Assembly: GCF_015082335.1 (NCBI RefSeq)
Contig: NZ_BLRL01000005.1
Span: forward strand, 186,001-250,000
Length of the DNA: 64,000 nt
Direction: 5' to 3'
From: Moritella sp. F3
GTDB taxonomy: Bacteria > Pseudomonadota > Gammaproteobacteria > Enterobacterales > Moritellaceae
This document shows, piece after piece, positions 7,291 through 16,215 of the stretch. A program made the translations under genes and the position numbers. The notes under the pieces are model-generated. The model had not been told where the DNA came from. It saw only the letters and a list, made by a program, of their open reading frames with translations, and did not search any database. Numbering within the stretch: the stretch's first letter is position 1; each line of letters begins with the position of its first letter.

Positions 7291-9117
7291 ATGAAGAAAA
7301 AACTATTAGTCGTAGCCCTTGGCCTATCTAGCTCTATGATGTTAGGTGGTTGCGGTGGTGGAAGTGATGACAATTCGGGTTCAGCTGCCGCAGCTGCCCC
7401 TACTGCTACCCCTGTTTTTTATAATGCAAAAATAATTGACGGTTATCTAAAAAATGCAGAAGTTTGGCTCGATGTTAATGGCGATAAGCAGCTCGACAGT
7501 AATGAACCATCGACACTTTCAGGAGACGGAGGTGTTGCTACATTAGATGTCACTGGCATCGTAAGCCCACAACAATACGCTATTTATGCAAAAATTATTG
7601 TTGGTCAAACGGTAGATGAAGATGGCGATGCTATCACAAGCGATTATATGATGTCTGCGCCTCCTGGAGATACTGAAGTTACCCCTCTGTCGACCTTGGT
7701 TCATATTATCATAGAACAAAATACCGATGGTACTGAAACGCCTGAAGCACTTGAAGTAGTGAAACAAGCTGCGATAGCTGAAGTTGCAAATAACTTTGGT
7801 ATTCAAGAATCGGATGTTTTAAGTGATTACATTGCAAGTGGCAGTGGCAGTACTACATTTGTAGCAAAGAATATCGTCAATTCGAAAATACTGCCCGAAG
7901 ATGAAAATGAGTTTACTGTCGCTATTAGCGATGACGTTGATACCTCAGCATTTAATAAACAGGTCGCTGTTGTTAGCGATTCGATTAAAGATGTTGTTGT
8001 CGCCGTAGCGGAAGATGATCTTGCGGCGGAAGGTGATCTATTTACTAATGGTGATTTAGATACCGATACTGATACGGATGGTGTGCCTGATGCGCTTGAT
8101 GCATTCGCTGCTGATGCTAGTGAATGGTTAGATAGTGATAAAGATGGCATAGGTAACAATGCAGACCCCGATGATGATAATGATGGCGTAGAAGACAGTC
8201 TTGATCCCGATCCTCTTGATCCAGCTGTCAGTGAGTATGCAGATTGTGTTATTAAATATATGCCGGAAGGTGTGTCCGTTGATGATTTCAGTGCCACTAT
8301 CGCAGCCTGTGAAGGCTTACCGGAAATGGATTTACCAGGTAATGCCCTTATACGTCTTACAGGTTCAATACAACCACGTGCCTATGTATTCAATGTTGAT
8401 AATACGGCCGATTTTTATCGTAATGGTATTAAATACAACCGAGTATGGAATATTAATGGAAGTGGCAATTTAGCACTTTATAATGGTGATGGACAAACGC
8501 TTAACTATCTCATGCGCCTGATTGATAATTCAAGCGAGGATTGGAAATTTGCAGTGTACGATAACGGTAAACAATCAGTCTGGACGACCAGTTACAAAGA
8601 TCTTGATGTTTCTGTTGATGTTCTCGCATGTGAAGATCTTAGCTCTGGATGGAATGACGTTGCTAATGAGCCGCAGAATTACCGTAGTTACGAGCAGTTT
8701 AAACAAGCCATTACATCTTGTCAGGAAGGTAAACTTGTTGCCGACTTAAGTGCTGGTTTTATTGATCAAGGTATTATTTTGACAACGAGTGATGCGCTAA
8801 GCCCTGCTGATGATGTTGAAACGTATCAATTCAATCAAGATGGTACCGGTATGTTTACTTATAATGAAGGCGCCGGTGACATCAGCCTACCAATGAATTG
8901 GACAATCCATGAAGAAGGTATTGTTAAAGTTGTGATCGCTTATACGGATGGCGATGATAATCCGCAAACCGTACATGATTTTCTTGCCATTGTTGAAACC
9001 AACGGTATCGATTTCAGTATAAAATTCTTTAGTCGCAGCACTGAATGGCAAGGAACCGGTGATGATGCTCTCGGTGACTTATGGAGTGATGCCTTTAGCG
9101 CTGATAATATTGAATAA
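7291..9117 (+). CDS. Large lipoprotein with thrombospondin type 3-like calcium repeats
   Basis: A 608-aa protein exported as a lipoprotein: the leader MKKKLLVVALGLSSSM ends in the lipobox LGGC, followed by a Gly/Ser linker. Residues about 260-310 carry Asp-rich repeats (DTDTDTDGVPDALD, DSDKDGIGNNADPDDD, NDGVEDSLDPDPLDP) of the thrombospondin type 3 / OmpA-adhesin kind, which bind calcium. The regions before (about 45-250) and after (320-608) are acidic beta-rich sequence I do not recognise. The segment VWLDVNGDKQLDSNEPS near residue 55 resembles an adhesin-like calcium motif. Likely on the outer membrane. Single gene, own terminator. Function beyond surface calcium binding is unknown. Confidence 0.8.
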   Translation: MKKKLLVVALGLSSSMMLGGCGGGSDDNSGSAAAAAPTATPVFYNAKIIDGYLKNAEVWLDVNGDKQLDSNEPSTLSGDGGVATLDVTGIVSPQQYAIYAKIIVGQTVDEDGDAITSDYMMSAPPGDTEVTPLSTLVHIIIEQNTDGTETPEALEVVKQAAIAEVANNFGIQESDVLSDYIASGSGSTTFVAKNIVNSKILPEDENEFTVAISDDVDTSAFNKQVAVVSDSIKDVVVAVAEDDLAAEGDLFTNGDLDTDTDTDGVPDALDAFAADASEWLDSDKDGIGNNADPDDDNDGVEDSLDPDPLDPAVSEYADCVIKYMPEGVSVDDFSATIAACEGLPEMDLPGNALIRLTGSIQPRAYVFNVDNTADFYRNGIKYNRVWNINGSGNLALYNGDGQTLNYLMRLIDNSSEDWKFAVYDNGKQSVWTTSYKDLDVSVDVLACEDLSSGWNDVANEPQNYRSYEQFKQAITSCQEGKLVADLSAGFIDQGIILTTSDALSPADDVETYQFNQDGTGMFTYNEGAGDISLPMNWTIHEEGIVKVVIAYTDGDDNPQTVHDFLAIVETNGIDFSIKFFSRSTEWQGTGDDALGDLWSDAFSADNIE

Positions 9118-9153
9118 AAGCGTATATTTTTAGTTAAAGTTATAGCAAGAGTT

Positions 9154-9186
9154 AATGCCCATCTGTTTCGCTGGTGGGCATTTTTA
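9154..9186 (+). terminator. Intrinsic terminator after the lipoprotein gene
   Basis: AATGCCCA (9154-9161) pairs with TGGGCATT (9175-9182) followed by T-residues. It lies between the rightward lipoprotein gene and the convergent ybiI-like gene. Confidence 0.75.
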
Positions 9187-9204
9187 TTGGGTAATTTAAA
9201 TTGA

Positions 9205-9471
9205 CTAGCGTAATTGACTGTCTTTACTGCCACGACGATTATATCCTTCAATGGCTTTATTTTGCTTGTCTACTATCCCCTGACAAGCTACACATAACTC
9301 GACACCTGGAATAGCTTGTCTTCGCGCCTTAGGAATAAGTAGGCCACATTCACTACACTCATTAGTTAGATTCTCATGGTGAAGTCTACTGCGAGCTAGG
9401 CTGACGGCATCAGCAAGCGTTGCATCAATCTGTTCTTGTACACCACCATCTTTTGCAAAACCACCTGCCAT
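9205..9471 (-). CDS. ybiI: DksA/TraR-family zinc-finger protein (YbiI-like)
   Basis: An 88-aa member of the DksA/TraR family, closely resembling E. coli YbiI throughout. Four cysteines make the zinc finger: CSEC then CVAC about 20 residues later. The family signature IPKARRQAIPGVELC lies between them, and the C-terminus is GYNRRGSKDSQLR, as in YbiI. DksA proteins bind the RNA polymerase secondary channel; this short form lacks the long coiled coil, so its activity on polymerase is uncertain. AAGG precedes the ATG. Single gene, convergent with the upstream lipoprotein gene. Confidence 0.92.
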   Translation of the reverse strand: MAGGFAKDGGVQEQIDATLADAVSLARSRLHHENLTNECSECGLLIPKARRQAIPGVELCVACQGIVDKQNKAIEGYNRRGSKDSQLR

Positions 9472-9638
9472 ATGTTTACCTTATTTATGATGAATAGTTT
9501 GTAATTGATAGATATATTGTAGGTTGTTTTCTTCGATTTATTTTATTAAGCATAAAACTTTCTCTTGTTAACATCATCCTTATTAGCGCATTATACTAAT
9601 GTAAATATAAACATTATTATCCTAAGGAAGATTATTAG

Positions 9639-10562
9639 ATGGATCACGAGCAAGTATATAAGATTGGAACACCAGGTCAAAAATGGACAGCTGAAGATAA
9701 AGCTACATGGCTAGCGAAGCAAAAGGTAGTTCGTACTTACAAAAAAGAAGTACTCGAGAAATTAGCACCACTGCAGCAAGACTTTGATGTTGAACAGTAC
9801 GGTGCCTTGTCTTATGACCCTGCTCGCTTTCCGTTATTTGTGGTGAAAACACGTGATTGGGACAATACGAAACCGACAATATTAGTGACTGGTGGTGTCC
9901 ATGGTTATGAAACCAGTGGAGTACAAGGTGCTATTCGCTTTATCGAAACTCAAGCGCTGAATTACAGTGCGCAGTTTAATATTATTGTCGCGCCTTGTGT
10001 TAGTCCTTGGGGTTATGAAACTATTAACCGTTGGAATCAAAACGCAGTCGATCCGAACCGCTCTTTCGTTGAAAGTAGTCCGGCCGAAGAGTCAGCAGCA
10101 TTAATGCAATGCGTTGCCAAACTTGGTGTAAAGATCACTGCACATATCGATTTACACGAAACGACAGATACCGATAACAGTGAATTTAGACCCGCATTAG
10201 CTGCGCGTGATGCGGTTGTGCATGACAATTGGAATATTCCAGATGGGTTTTATTTAGTGGGTGATACGCTTAACCCGAACACCGAATTCCAAACGTATAT
10301 TATTAATGCGGTCAGCGAAGTAACGCATATTGCACCAGCCGATGATAGCGGTCGTATTATTGGTGCAAAGCTGGCGCAATTTGGCGTGATTAATTATGCC
10401 ACTAAAGCGCTTGGTTTATGCTCTGGCTTCAGTGATTGCACTTACGGTACGACGACAGAAGTCTACCCTGATAGCCCGTTAGTTGATGATGAAAACTGTA
10501 TTCAAGCACAGGTTATCGCGATCACTAGTGGTCTTGATTATTTACTTCAGCACAATAAATAG
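9639..10562 (+). CDS. M14-family zinc carboxypeptidase-like protein
   Basis: A 307-aa cytoplasmic protein (no signal peptide) of the zinc peptidase M14 superfamily. The zinc ligands are visible as H88-x-x-E91 in GGVHGYETSG and a downstream histidine in HIDLHET (residue 173). Asn140-Arg141 in DPNRSF is the usual carboxylate-binding pair. The likely catalytic glutamate is in TTTEVYPD near the C-terminus. Substrates in the superfamily include peptides and N-acyl amino acids (succinylglutamate desuccinylase, aspartoacylase); this one cannot be fixed from sequence. The start follows a CTAAGGAAGATT ribosome site. Monocistronic. Confidence 0.85.
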   Translation: MDHEQVYKIGTPGQKWTAEDKATWLAKQKVVRTYKKEVLEKLAPLQQDFDVEQYGALSYDPARFPLFVVKTRDWDNTKPTILVTGGVHGYETSGVQGAIRFIETQALNYSAQFNIIVAPCVSPWGYETINRWNQNAVDPNRSFVESSPAEESAALMQCVAKLGVKITAHIDLHETTDTDNSEFRPALAARDAVVHDNWNIPDGFYLVGDTLNPNTEFQTYIINAVSEVTHIAPADDSGRIIGAKLAQFGVINYATKALGLCSGFSDCTYGTTTEVYPDSPLVDDENCIQAQVIAITSGLDYLLQHNK

Positions 10563-10752
10563 TGTCCTGAATTTGAATGATAAATTTAACGTTTACAGTG
10601 ATTAAACTGTAAGCGTTTGTCAGAGTTACTTAATGAAATCATTAAATACTTTATAGTGATGTCTTTTATTCTGTTTCATCATATCCATTCAACATAAATT
10701 CCACATTATGCTTTGTAGGATGCGATGAAATAATCCAATATTAGAAAGCATT

Positions 10753-11691
10753 ATGCCAAAATTTCAAGCTCCTACCTTTACATTAGCATTACTCCATCCC
10801 AAGTTCTGGCCTGTTTGGTTCTTTGTCGGTCTGTTGGCCTTGACTGTTTTATTATTACCTTATCGCTTGTTATTACACCTTGGGCGCGGCCTTGGTTATG
10901 TTGTTATTAAGTTAGCAAAAAGCCGCGTGGCAATCGTGCAACGTAATTTAGAACTGGCTTTTCCTGATATGACCGATACTGAACGTCAAAACCTTAGCGA
11001 AGAAAATATCAAAAATACTGGTTTAGCGATGATTGAAATGGGCATTGCTTGGTTTTGGCCAACGTGGCGATTTAAAAAACACCTGATTGTAAACAACGCA
11101 GAAGAAGTATTAGCGCTAGAGCAGCAGGGGAAGGGCGTATTAGTTGTCGCAGTTCATGCTTTAAATTTAGAAATCACAGCGCGAGCATTTGCATTGTTTG
11201 CCCCTGGGTATGGTGTCTATCGTCAGCACAGTAACCCGGCGTATAATTTTATTCAGCATTGGGGGCGCACGCATCATGGTAATAAAATGGTAGATCGAAA
11301 AGATGTAAAAGGCATGTTGCGCGTACTTAGAAATGGCGGGCGTTTATGGTATCTACCTGATCAAGACTATGGCTTTGAACATGCTGTGTTTGTCCCATTT
11401 TTTGCTGTCGAAGAGGCAGCGACAACATCAGGAACGAGTATACTTGTTGATGCCAGTAAATGCGCGGTGATCACAGCATCAAGCTTTCGTAAAAATGAGA
11501 CTTACACGCTCGAAATAGACCCTGATATTAGTAGTCAGTTCCCACGTCGTGATCCCGAGGGGGCTGCACGGGTGATGAATAGCGCATTAGAAAAAGTGAT
11601 CCTGCGCGGACTCGATCAATGGATGTGGTTACATCGACGCTTTAAAACGATGCCTGATAATCAAAATAAGGGTATTCGTTATAAAAAATAA
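10753..11691 (+). CDS. lpxL: Lipid A biosynthesis acyltransferase (LpxL/HtrB family)
   Basis: A 312-aa inner-membrane enzyme that adds a secondary fatty acyl chain (lauroyl in E. coli) to Kdo2-lipid IVA. One N-terminal membrane helix (residues about 17-45) is followed by the acyltransferase domain. The catalytic HX4E motif is H135-A-L-N-L-E140; downstream RQHSNPAYN, LRNGGRLWYLPDQDYG and a C-terminal QWMWLHRRFK are typical of LpxL. Length matches the family (about 306 aa). Single gene. LpxL and its paralogues LpxM/LpxP share these motifs, so the exact paralogue and chain are uncertain; the PDQDYG and HRRFK motifs favour LpxL or LpxP. Confidence 0.9.
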   Translation: MPKFQAPTFTLALLHPKFWPVWFFVGLLALTVLLLPYRLLLHLGRGLGYVVIKLAKSRVAIVQRNLELAFPDMTDTERQNLSEENIKNTGLAMIEMGIAWFWPTWRFKKHLIVNNAEEVLALEQQGKGVLVVAVHALNLEITARAFALFAPGYGVYRQHSNPAYNFIQHWGRTHHGNKMVDRKDVKGMLRVLRNGGRLWYLPDQDYGFEHAVFVPFFAVEEAATTSGTSILVDASKCAVITASSFRKNETYTLEIDPDISSQFPRRDPEGAARVMNSALEKVILRGLDQWMWLHRRFKTMPDNQNKGIRYKK

Positions 11692-11871
11692 CGACAGACT
11701 TATCCTCATCTATTTGCTGTAATTTTGTACACAGTTCGATCTTTGCAGGTAAAACGATTACCATTATGAATTAGTCTGTAGTCTGAGATGATTACATGTA
11801 ACGGCAGCATGCTCGTCACTTGTAATATGTATGTTGCTGCATGATATGAATATTAGGTGAAAGGATAAGTT

Positions 11872-12306
11872 TTGGATTTAATGAATGATGAAAAGTTTAT
11901 GCTGCGCGCATTAGCACTTTCAAAATTGGCACTACCAAATTGTCGACCTAATCCACCCGTGGGTTGTGTGTTAGTCAAAAATAACCAAATTGTCAGTGAG
12001 GGGTTTACCCAAGCACCAGGCCAACATCATGCAGAGGCACAAGCAATTGCAAACTATGAACACGGGTTAGAAGATGTTACAGCGTATGTGACATTAGAAC
12101 CTTGTTCGTTTGTGGGTCGAACACCATCTTGTGCGCACACACTTGCAGGGCTTAATATTAAACGTGTTGTTGTCGCAACCGTTGATCCTGATCCACGTAA
12201 CAGTGGAAAAGGAATTGCTGTGTTAACTGATGCGGGTATTGATGTGGAAATCGGTGTTTGCCAACGTGCAGTCGCTGAATTTATCAGCCCTTATTTATTG
12301 GGATAA
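11872..12306 (+). CDS. Stand-alone RibD-type pyrimidine deaminase domain
   Basis: A 144-aa protein matching only the N-terminal deaminase half of bifunctional RibD (normally about 365 aa). Zinc and catalytic residues are complete: H53-A54-E55 and the PC-loop with Cys78 and Cys87 (LEPCSFVGRTPSCA). The RPNPPVGCVLVKN segment is also conserved. In riboflavin synthesis this domain deaminates diaminohydroxyphosphoribosylaminopyrimidine. The reductase half is not encoded downstream, so either a separate reductase exists or this paralogue has another substrate. The start is TTG at 11872, seven bases after AAGG; an ATG three codons later is an alternative. No other riboflavin gene is nearby. Confidence 0.85.
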   Translation: MDLMNDEKFMLRALALSKLALPNCRPNPPVGCVLVKNNQIVSEGFTQAPGQHHAEAQAIANYEHGLEDVTAYVTLEPCSFVGRTPSCAHTLAGLNIKRVVVATVDPDPRNSGKGIAVLTDAGIDVEIGVCQRAVAEFISPYLLG

Positions 12307-12367
12307 TAAATTTACATTGTGATGTATACTCAGTTGTATATTTAATTGATAGATGGATTTAGCTTAA

Positions 12368-12544
12368 ATGAAAAAATTAGTTATAGCGATAACGACTTTA
12401 ATATTTGCACTGGGATTAACGGCCTGTGCAGAATTAAAAACAGTCGGCCGTGATATTGGTCATGCAACAAGAGACGTGACAACATCAATTGGCCACGCCT
12501 CTCGGGATATTGCTAAAGACGTCAGTAATGAAGTTAAAAACTAG
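12368..12544 (+). CDS. Entericidin-like small lipoprotein
   Basis: A 58-aa lipoprotein. The leader MKKLVIAITTLIFALG ends in lipobox LTAC, leaving a mature peptide of about 38 residues with an internal repeat (TVGRDIGHATRDV / TSIGHASRDIAKDV) that should form an amphipathic helix. This is the layout of entericidin A/B, small membrane lipoproteins linked to stationary-phase physiology. The ribosome site is weak (ATGGA 11 bp upstream). A hairpin follows at 12578-12606 without a T-run. The gene stands alone between the deaminase and the leftward membrane protein. Confidence 0.75.
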   Translation: MKKLVIAITTLIFALGLTACAELKTVGRDIGHATRDVTTSIGHASRDIAKDVSNEVKN

Positions 12545-12650
12545 ATGAAGTTAAATTCTATATAACAGCCTAGCTTGAAGTGCTCTAACTGGCTAATTGA
12601 GCACTTAAGACACCACTATTTCGACAAAACCTTTGTGAACCACTTACTCA

Positions 12651-13115
12651 TCAATAACGAATAGCCTCTTTATTCGCATTACGACCTAAACGTATTCCAT
12701 CTCTAATATTAAGACCAATCATGGCCAAGTTTACCATTCCAGCGATGATCTCAACAATTTGAACCGTCCAATATAAATCATTAAATTGACCTAATCCAGA
12801 CCATTTTGCTAATACGATCGCAGCGGGTAATAAAATAAACACCCCATTGATGGCAGCGATCTTCATTCGCGTTTGCTTGACCTTAAATGGCCCCTTCGCC
12901 ACACCAGGATATAGTTTTGCTGCGGATATACCAGTAATCATCATCGCTAAAATTAGCCCTGGGATGAACATCAAGACGCTACTTTTAACGTGGGCAATCT
13001 GCTGTGGTGTTGCGAAAAAATCGGCAACGATGGTACTTGTCAAAAACGATGTAATGAATAAAAATGCAAAAATAGCCGCCGTTTTGTGTATTTTTTTCAG
13101 TGTCTTAGTATTCAT
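12651..13115 (-). CDS. Four-helix inner-membrane protein of unknown function
   Basis: A 154-aa protein I do not recognise. Four hydrophobic segments are visible at about residues 12-32, 46-66, 87-105 and 118-137, with a short positively charged N-terminus and C-terminus, as in a polytopic inner-membrane protein. No catalytic or metal motif stands out apart from a His in the first segment region (KKIHKTAA) that could be structural. It lies 85 bp downstream of the cytochrome c' gene on the other side of 13201 and on the same strand, so it may share a transcript or respond to the same signals. Confidence 0.7.
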   Translation of the reverse strand: MNTKTLKKIHKTAAIFAFLFITSFLTSTIVADFFATPQQIAHVKSSVLMFIPGLILAMMITGISAAKLYPGVAKGPFKVKQTRMKIAAINGVFILLPAAIVLAKWSGLGQFNDLYWTVQIVEIIAGMVNLAMIGLNIRDGIRLGRNANKEAIRY

Positions 13116-13200
13116 TATAAAGTCTCTCTGTAAGTGTAAATAAAGTCGTGTGACGAAGGTGAAATACTATTTTCTTATTACGATATTAATCAATTGCTTA

Positions 13201-13674
13201 CTAGCGTGAACGGTATTGGCGATGACAATTTCTGCACGTACTGTTTGCTTGTTTCAATGCATTTTTAGCCATGCCCTTATCTTGCTGTTGTATCGCAGTA
13301 TCCATGGAAACAAAGCTATTATCCATTTTGGCTAATGCACCTTTGAACTTTATATTGTTATCCCACACCTTACTTTTTGCTTTACTGCCTGATTGACTTC
13401 CCGGCACGAAAAGATACTGCAATGACGCAGAATTAGCGAGCAGATCGGCACTTAATATTTCGAGTTGCTGCCAGTCTGGTGATGACTTACCAAGTGCTCT
13501 GTCTATTTGTTTTTGTTGTTTAGCAATTTGTGAAAATGCATGTTGGCGTGATTCTACATCACGTATTTTTGTTTCTGCAGATACACTATCAGATGCTTGC
13601 GCTGACATAGCGGTTAAACCGAATGTGAGTGAAAGTACTGCTATTAATGTATTTATGCGTTTAGATACCGGCAT
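13201..13674 (-). CDS. Cytochrome c' / c556-type periplasmic cytochrome
   Basis: A 157-aa exported protein with signal peptide (cleavage near SAQA) and a mature four-helix pattern. The single heme motif CRNCH sits five residues from the C-terminus, exactly as in class II cytochromes c' and c556. The family carries electrons or binds NO. The conserved N-terminal region around RQHAFSQIAKQ is less typical, and the sixth ligand (Met in c556) cannot be placed confidently. Divergent from a b561-type cytochrome gene 128 bp away, a pairing common in these bacteria that suggests the b-type subunit passes electrons to it. Confidence 0.85.
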   Translation of the reverse strand: MPVSKRINTLIAVLSLTFGLTAMSAQASDSVSAETKIRDVESRQHAFSQIAKQQKQIDRALGKSSPDWQQLEILSADLLANSASLQYLFVPGSQSGSKAKSKVWDNNIKFKGALAKMDNSFVSMDTAIQQQDKGMAKNALKQANSTCRNCHRQYRSR

Positions 13675-13802
13675 ATAAAGCTCCTGATTGAATATTTAAG
13701 TTTGTCTGAATGGACTTGCTATTTAATTTACATAAAAATCGTTGCGTGCGCAACAGTTGTCGTGTAAATTATTGTAATCGCACTTAACAACAGGGTTTTA
13801 AA

Positions 13803-14423
13803 ATGAAAATTTGGGATTTACCAACACGGTTATATCATTGGTTACAGGCTATATTGTTTATGGCGCTGATTATTACTGGCTATAATGGCGAAGGGCCGCA
13901 TATACAGTTAGGCCTAGGTTTATTTACGTTAGTGATGTGGCGGATAGTGTGGGGCATAGTTGGTAGTGAAACAAATCGTTTTAAGCAATTCGTTCGTTCG
14001 CCAAAATTTATGTGGCAATATTTTCGAGGGCAGGAAGAGCAGAGTGTTGGCCATAATCCAGCCGGTGGTTGGATGGTGGTAAGTTTATTACTTTGTTTGT
14101 TATTACAATGTATCTCAGGCTTAGTGCTTGCGGGGTTCGCTGATAGTTTACCATTGGCTGAATTATGGTTAACAGATTGGCTTTTCGATATTTTTTCTTT
14201 AATTCACGATTGGCTGTTTTACGTTTTACCGCTATTAATCTTTATGCATGTTAGTGCGATTATCGGTTATAAGTTATGTGATAAACCCTTGTTATTGGCG
14301 ATGTTCACGGGTTATCAAGCTAAATATACAGCCATTTCTATACGCTTTGAATCAAATTTAAAAGCCTTATTGGTGCTTATTGTGACAGTATTCGTTACCA
14401 TAGCATTAGTTACGCGTTCATAA
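13803..14423 (+). CDS. Cytochrome b561-family membrane protein
   Basis: A 206-aa inner-membrane di-heme cytochrome b of the b561 / Ni-Fe hydrogenase b-subunit family. It starts MKIWDLPTRLYHWL, with the first heme-ligand His in the classical motif. Four to five hydrophobic helices are seen (about 12-32, 36-52, 90-110, 135-158, 183-204), with further candidate heme histidines at LIHDW and LIFMHVSAI. It moves electrons between quinol and a periplasmic acceptor. Divergently arranged with the cytochrome c' gene and followed 36 bp later by a MarR-type regulator that may control it. Confidence 0.85.
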   Translation: MKIWDLPTRLYHWLQAILFMALIITGYNGEGPHIQLGLGLFTLVMWRIVWGIVGSETNRFKQFVRSPKFMWQYFRGQEEQSVGHNPAGGWMVVSLLLCLLLQCISGLVLAGFADSLPLAELWLTDWLFDIFSLIHDWLFYVLPLLIFMHVSAIIGYKLCDKPLLLAMFTGYQAKYTAISIRFESNLKALLVLIVTVFVTIALVTRS

Positions 14424-14459
14424 TTAGTGCTGCGTGTTCATAATTAGCATAGGTACAAA

Positions 14460-14888
14460 ATGGAAAACAAGTTTGACCGTCAAAAAAGCTTTGGTTGGTT
14501 ACTTAATGTAGTTGCGAATAAAGCAGCAAAAGATTTTGATAACGAATTAAAAAAACAAGGCTTATCGATAGCGCTGTGGCCGACATTAATGTGTCTGTGG
14601 GAAGAAGAGGGCGTGACACAACGTGAAATAGCCTTAAAATCTAAAGTCGAAAGCTCGACGACAACCCGCACATTAGATAAATTAGTCACTTTAGGATTGG
14701 TTGAACGCAGAGAAGATCCGAATAGTCGTCGCTCTTTTCGTATCTATTTAACGGATGCTGGGCGCGCTTTAAAAGCGGATTTACTGCCAATCCCTATGGC
14801 GATTAATGCTAATTTACTTAGCGCGTTAGAAGGCGAAGAGCAACAAGAAATAGTACGCTTATTACAAAAAGTAGTAGCTGAGATTTAA
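14460..14888 (+). CDS. MarR-family transcriptional regulator
   Basis: A 142-aa winged-helix regulator. The DNA-binding region is at residues about 55-100: VTQREIALKSKVESSTTTRTLDKL as helix-turn-helix, followed by the wing LGLVERREDPNSRRSFRIYLTDAG, the MarR signature. N- and C-terminal helices would form the dimer. It lies 36 bp after the cytochrome b561 gene and is probably co-transcribed, so it may regulate the cytochrome pair. No ligand can be inferred. Confidence 0.88.
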   Translation: MENKFDRQKSFGWLLNVVANKAAKDFDNELKKQGLSIALWPTLMCLWEEEGVTQREIALKSKVESSTTTRTLDKLVTLGLVERREDPNSRRSFRIYLTDAGRALKADLLPIPMAINANLLSALEGEEQQEIVRLLQKVVAEI

Positions 14889-14963
14889 TACACGCGAAGG
14901 TAATTCATAGGGCTTAGATTCAGCCCTTGTTCTTGCTTAAATCGAACTGTATTCGGTGTTATG

Positions 14964-15569
14964 CTACTTTAGGGTTTGATAGCCAGCCCAAATACGCGTC
15001 GCTGTTGTGATCCAGCATAGCGCCGCGAACGTGTAAGCAATGATGGCAAAGTATTGTGGTAATAAGCACACTAAAATAAAGCAGAATATTGTTTCGGTGC
15101 CTTCGGTTAGTCCACCTATGTAGTACATAGATTTATGTTTATAAACCGGATTTTCGATGTTTTGCTTACTCGCCATGATCGCAAAAGCTAAAAAGCTGGT
15201 ACCAGTGCCAATAAACGCGAAAATCAAAAATGCACCTGCGACGGCGTTAGCGCCAGGGTCGGCCACCACAAAGCCAAACGGCACCAATGAATAAAATAGA
15301 AAATCCAAAGTAATATCTAAAAAACCACCACTGTCACTAATTCCTTGTATACGTGCGACAGCGCCATCGACCGCGTCAAGTATGCGATTTAAAGCGATGA
15401 ATACCAAGGCGATATTGTATTCTTGCAGTGCTAATGCTGGAAAGCACATCAACCCAAGCACAAACCCTAATAAGGTGACTTGATCGGCTTTTATACCGGC
15501 CTTATGTACCAGTTTGGCCGTAGTGTTGATCGGCCAACGGATAATTTTAATTGTATAACGATCAAGCAT
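14964..15569 (-). CDS. ynjF: CDP-alcohol phosphatidyltransferase (YnjF-like)
   Basis: A 201-aa membrane enzyme of the CDP-alcohol phosphatidyltransferase family, which joins a CDP-linked diacylglycerol to an alcohol. The full signature D-G-x2-A-R-x8-G-x3-D-x3-D is present in DGAVARIQGISDSGGFLD followed by ITLDF. Around six hydrophobic segments surround it. Start 15569 is chosen because AAGGAAA lies 8 bp upstream and the ATG overlaps the ynjD stop by 8 bp (ATGCTTGA), implying translational coupling. Last gene of the ynjBCD-F operon, the same neighbourhood as in E. coli. The alcohol used is unknown. Confidence 0.88.
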   Translation of the reverse strand: MLDRYTIKIIRWPINTTAKLVHKAGIKADQVTLLGFVLGLMCFPALALQEYNIALVFIALNRILDAVDGAVARIQGISDSGGFLDITLDFLFYSLVPFGFVVADPGANAVAGAFLIFAFIGTGTSFLAFAIMASKQNIENPVYKHKSMYYIGGLTEGTETIFCFILVCLLPQYFAIIAYTFAALCWITTATRIWAGYQTLK

Positions 15570-16215
15570 TTTGAGTTTCCTTATTCCAAGGCCAGTGTAG
15601 GCATTGACTCCCTGTTGGGACATCGTCAGCGTCATGCGTTACCATTAATACGGGCAGTTGTCTGCTGACTGTTTGGGCAAATACCCAATTTCTAAATTCG
15701 CTGCGTAATGATTTGTCTAATTTGCTAAATGGTTCATCGAGTAATACCACGGCAGGTTCGGCAAGTAGCATGCGCATCATACTAATTCGCGCACGTTGGC
15801 CGCCAGATATTTGCATGGGTGATTTATCTGCCAATTCGGCTAGGTTGAGGTCGCTTAGTGTTTTTAGTGCTTGGGCTTTTCGCTGTGATTTTTTGACCTG
15901 GTTGGGTAGTGCGATCGCTAAATTTTCCCAAACATTTAAATGGGGGAATAATAAATCATCTTGAAATAAGATACCGATATTACGTTTTTCCGCAGGTAAT
16001 GTCGTTAATAATCGCTGCTGGTAATAACATTCACCTTGATAGCTAAAATCAGCTGACTTATGTCCAGCGATAGCGCTTAATAAACTCGACTTTCCACAGC
16101 CACTCGGCCCCATTAATGTTAATATTTCACCGGGTTTCACAGTAAACGAGATAGGTGCAAACAAAGGTTGTTTGTTATTATCAAGAATACAGAGGTTATT
16201 TACTGATAGAGACAT
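15562..16215 (-). CDS. ynjD: ABC transporter ATP-binding protein (YnjD-like)
   Basis: A 217-aa cytoplasmic ATPase that drives the YnjBC importer. Walker A is GPSGCGKSS (residues about 36-44), the Q-loop is FQDDLLF, the signature is ISGGQRARIS, Walker B is VVLLDEPFSKLD, and the switch histidine is in VTHDADD. The LLDEPFSKLDKSLR style groups it with thiamine, iron and molybdate-type importers. It overlaps both neighbours: its start lies 20 bp inside ynjC and its stop 8 bp inside ynjF, so expression is tightly coupled. Confidence 0.92.
   Translation of the reverse strand: MSLSVNNLCILDNNKQPLFAPISFTVKPGEILTLMGPSGCGKSSLLSAIAGHKSADFSYQGECYYQQRLLTTLPAEKRNIGILFQDDLLFPHLNVWENLAIALPNQVKKSQRKAQALKTLSDLNLAELADKSPMQISGGQRARISMMRMLLAEPAVVLLDEPFSKLDKSLRSEFRNWVFAQTVSRQLPVLMVTHDADDVPTGSQCLHWPWNKETQNA

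Noticed and set aside
12578..12606. Hairpin AAGTGCTC/GAGCACTT as an intrinsic terminator
   Set aside because: There is no T-run on either strand; it is mentioned only as a hairpin after the entericidin-like gene.
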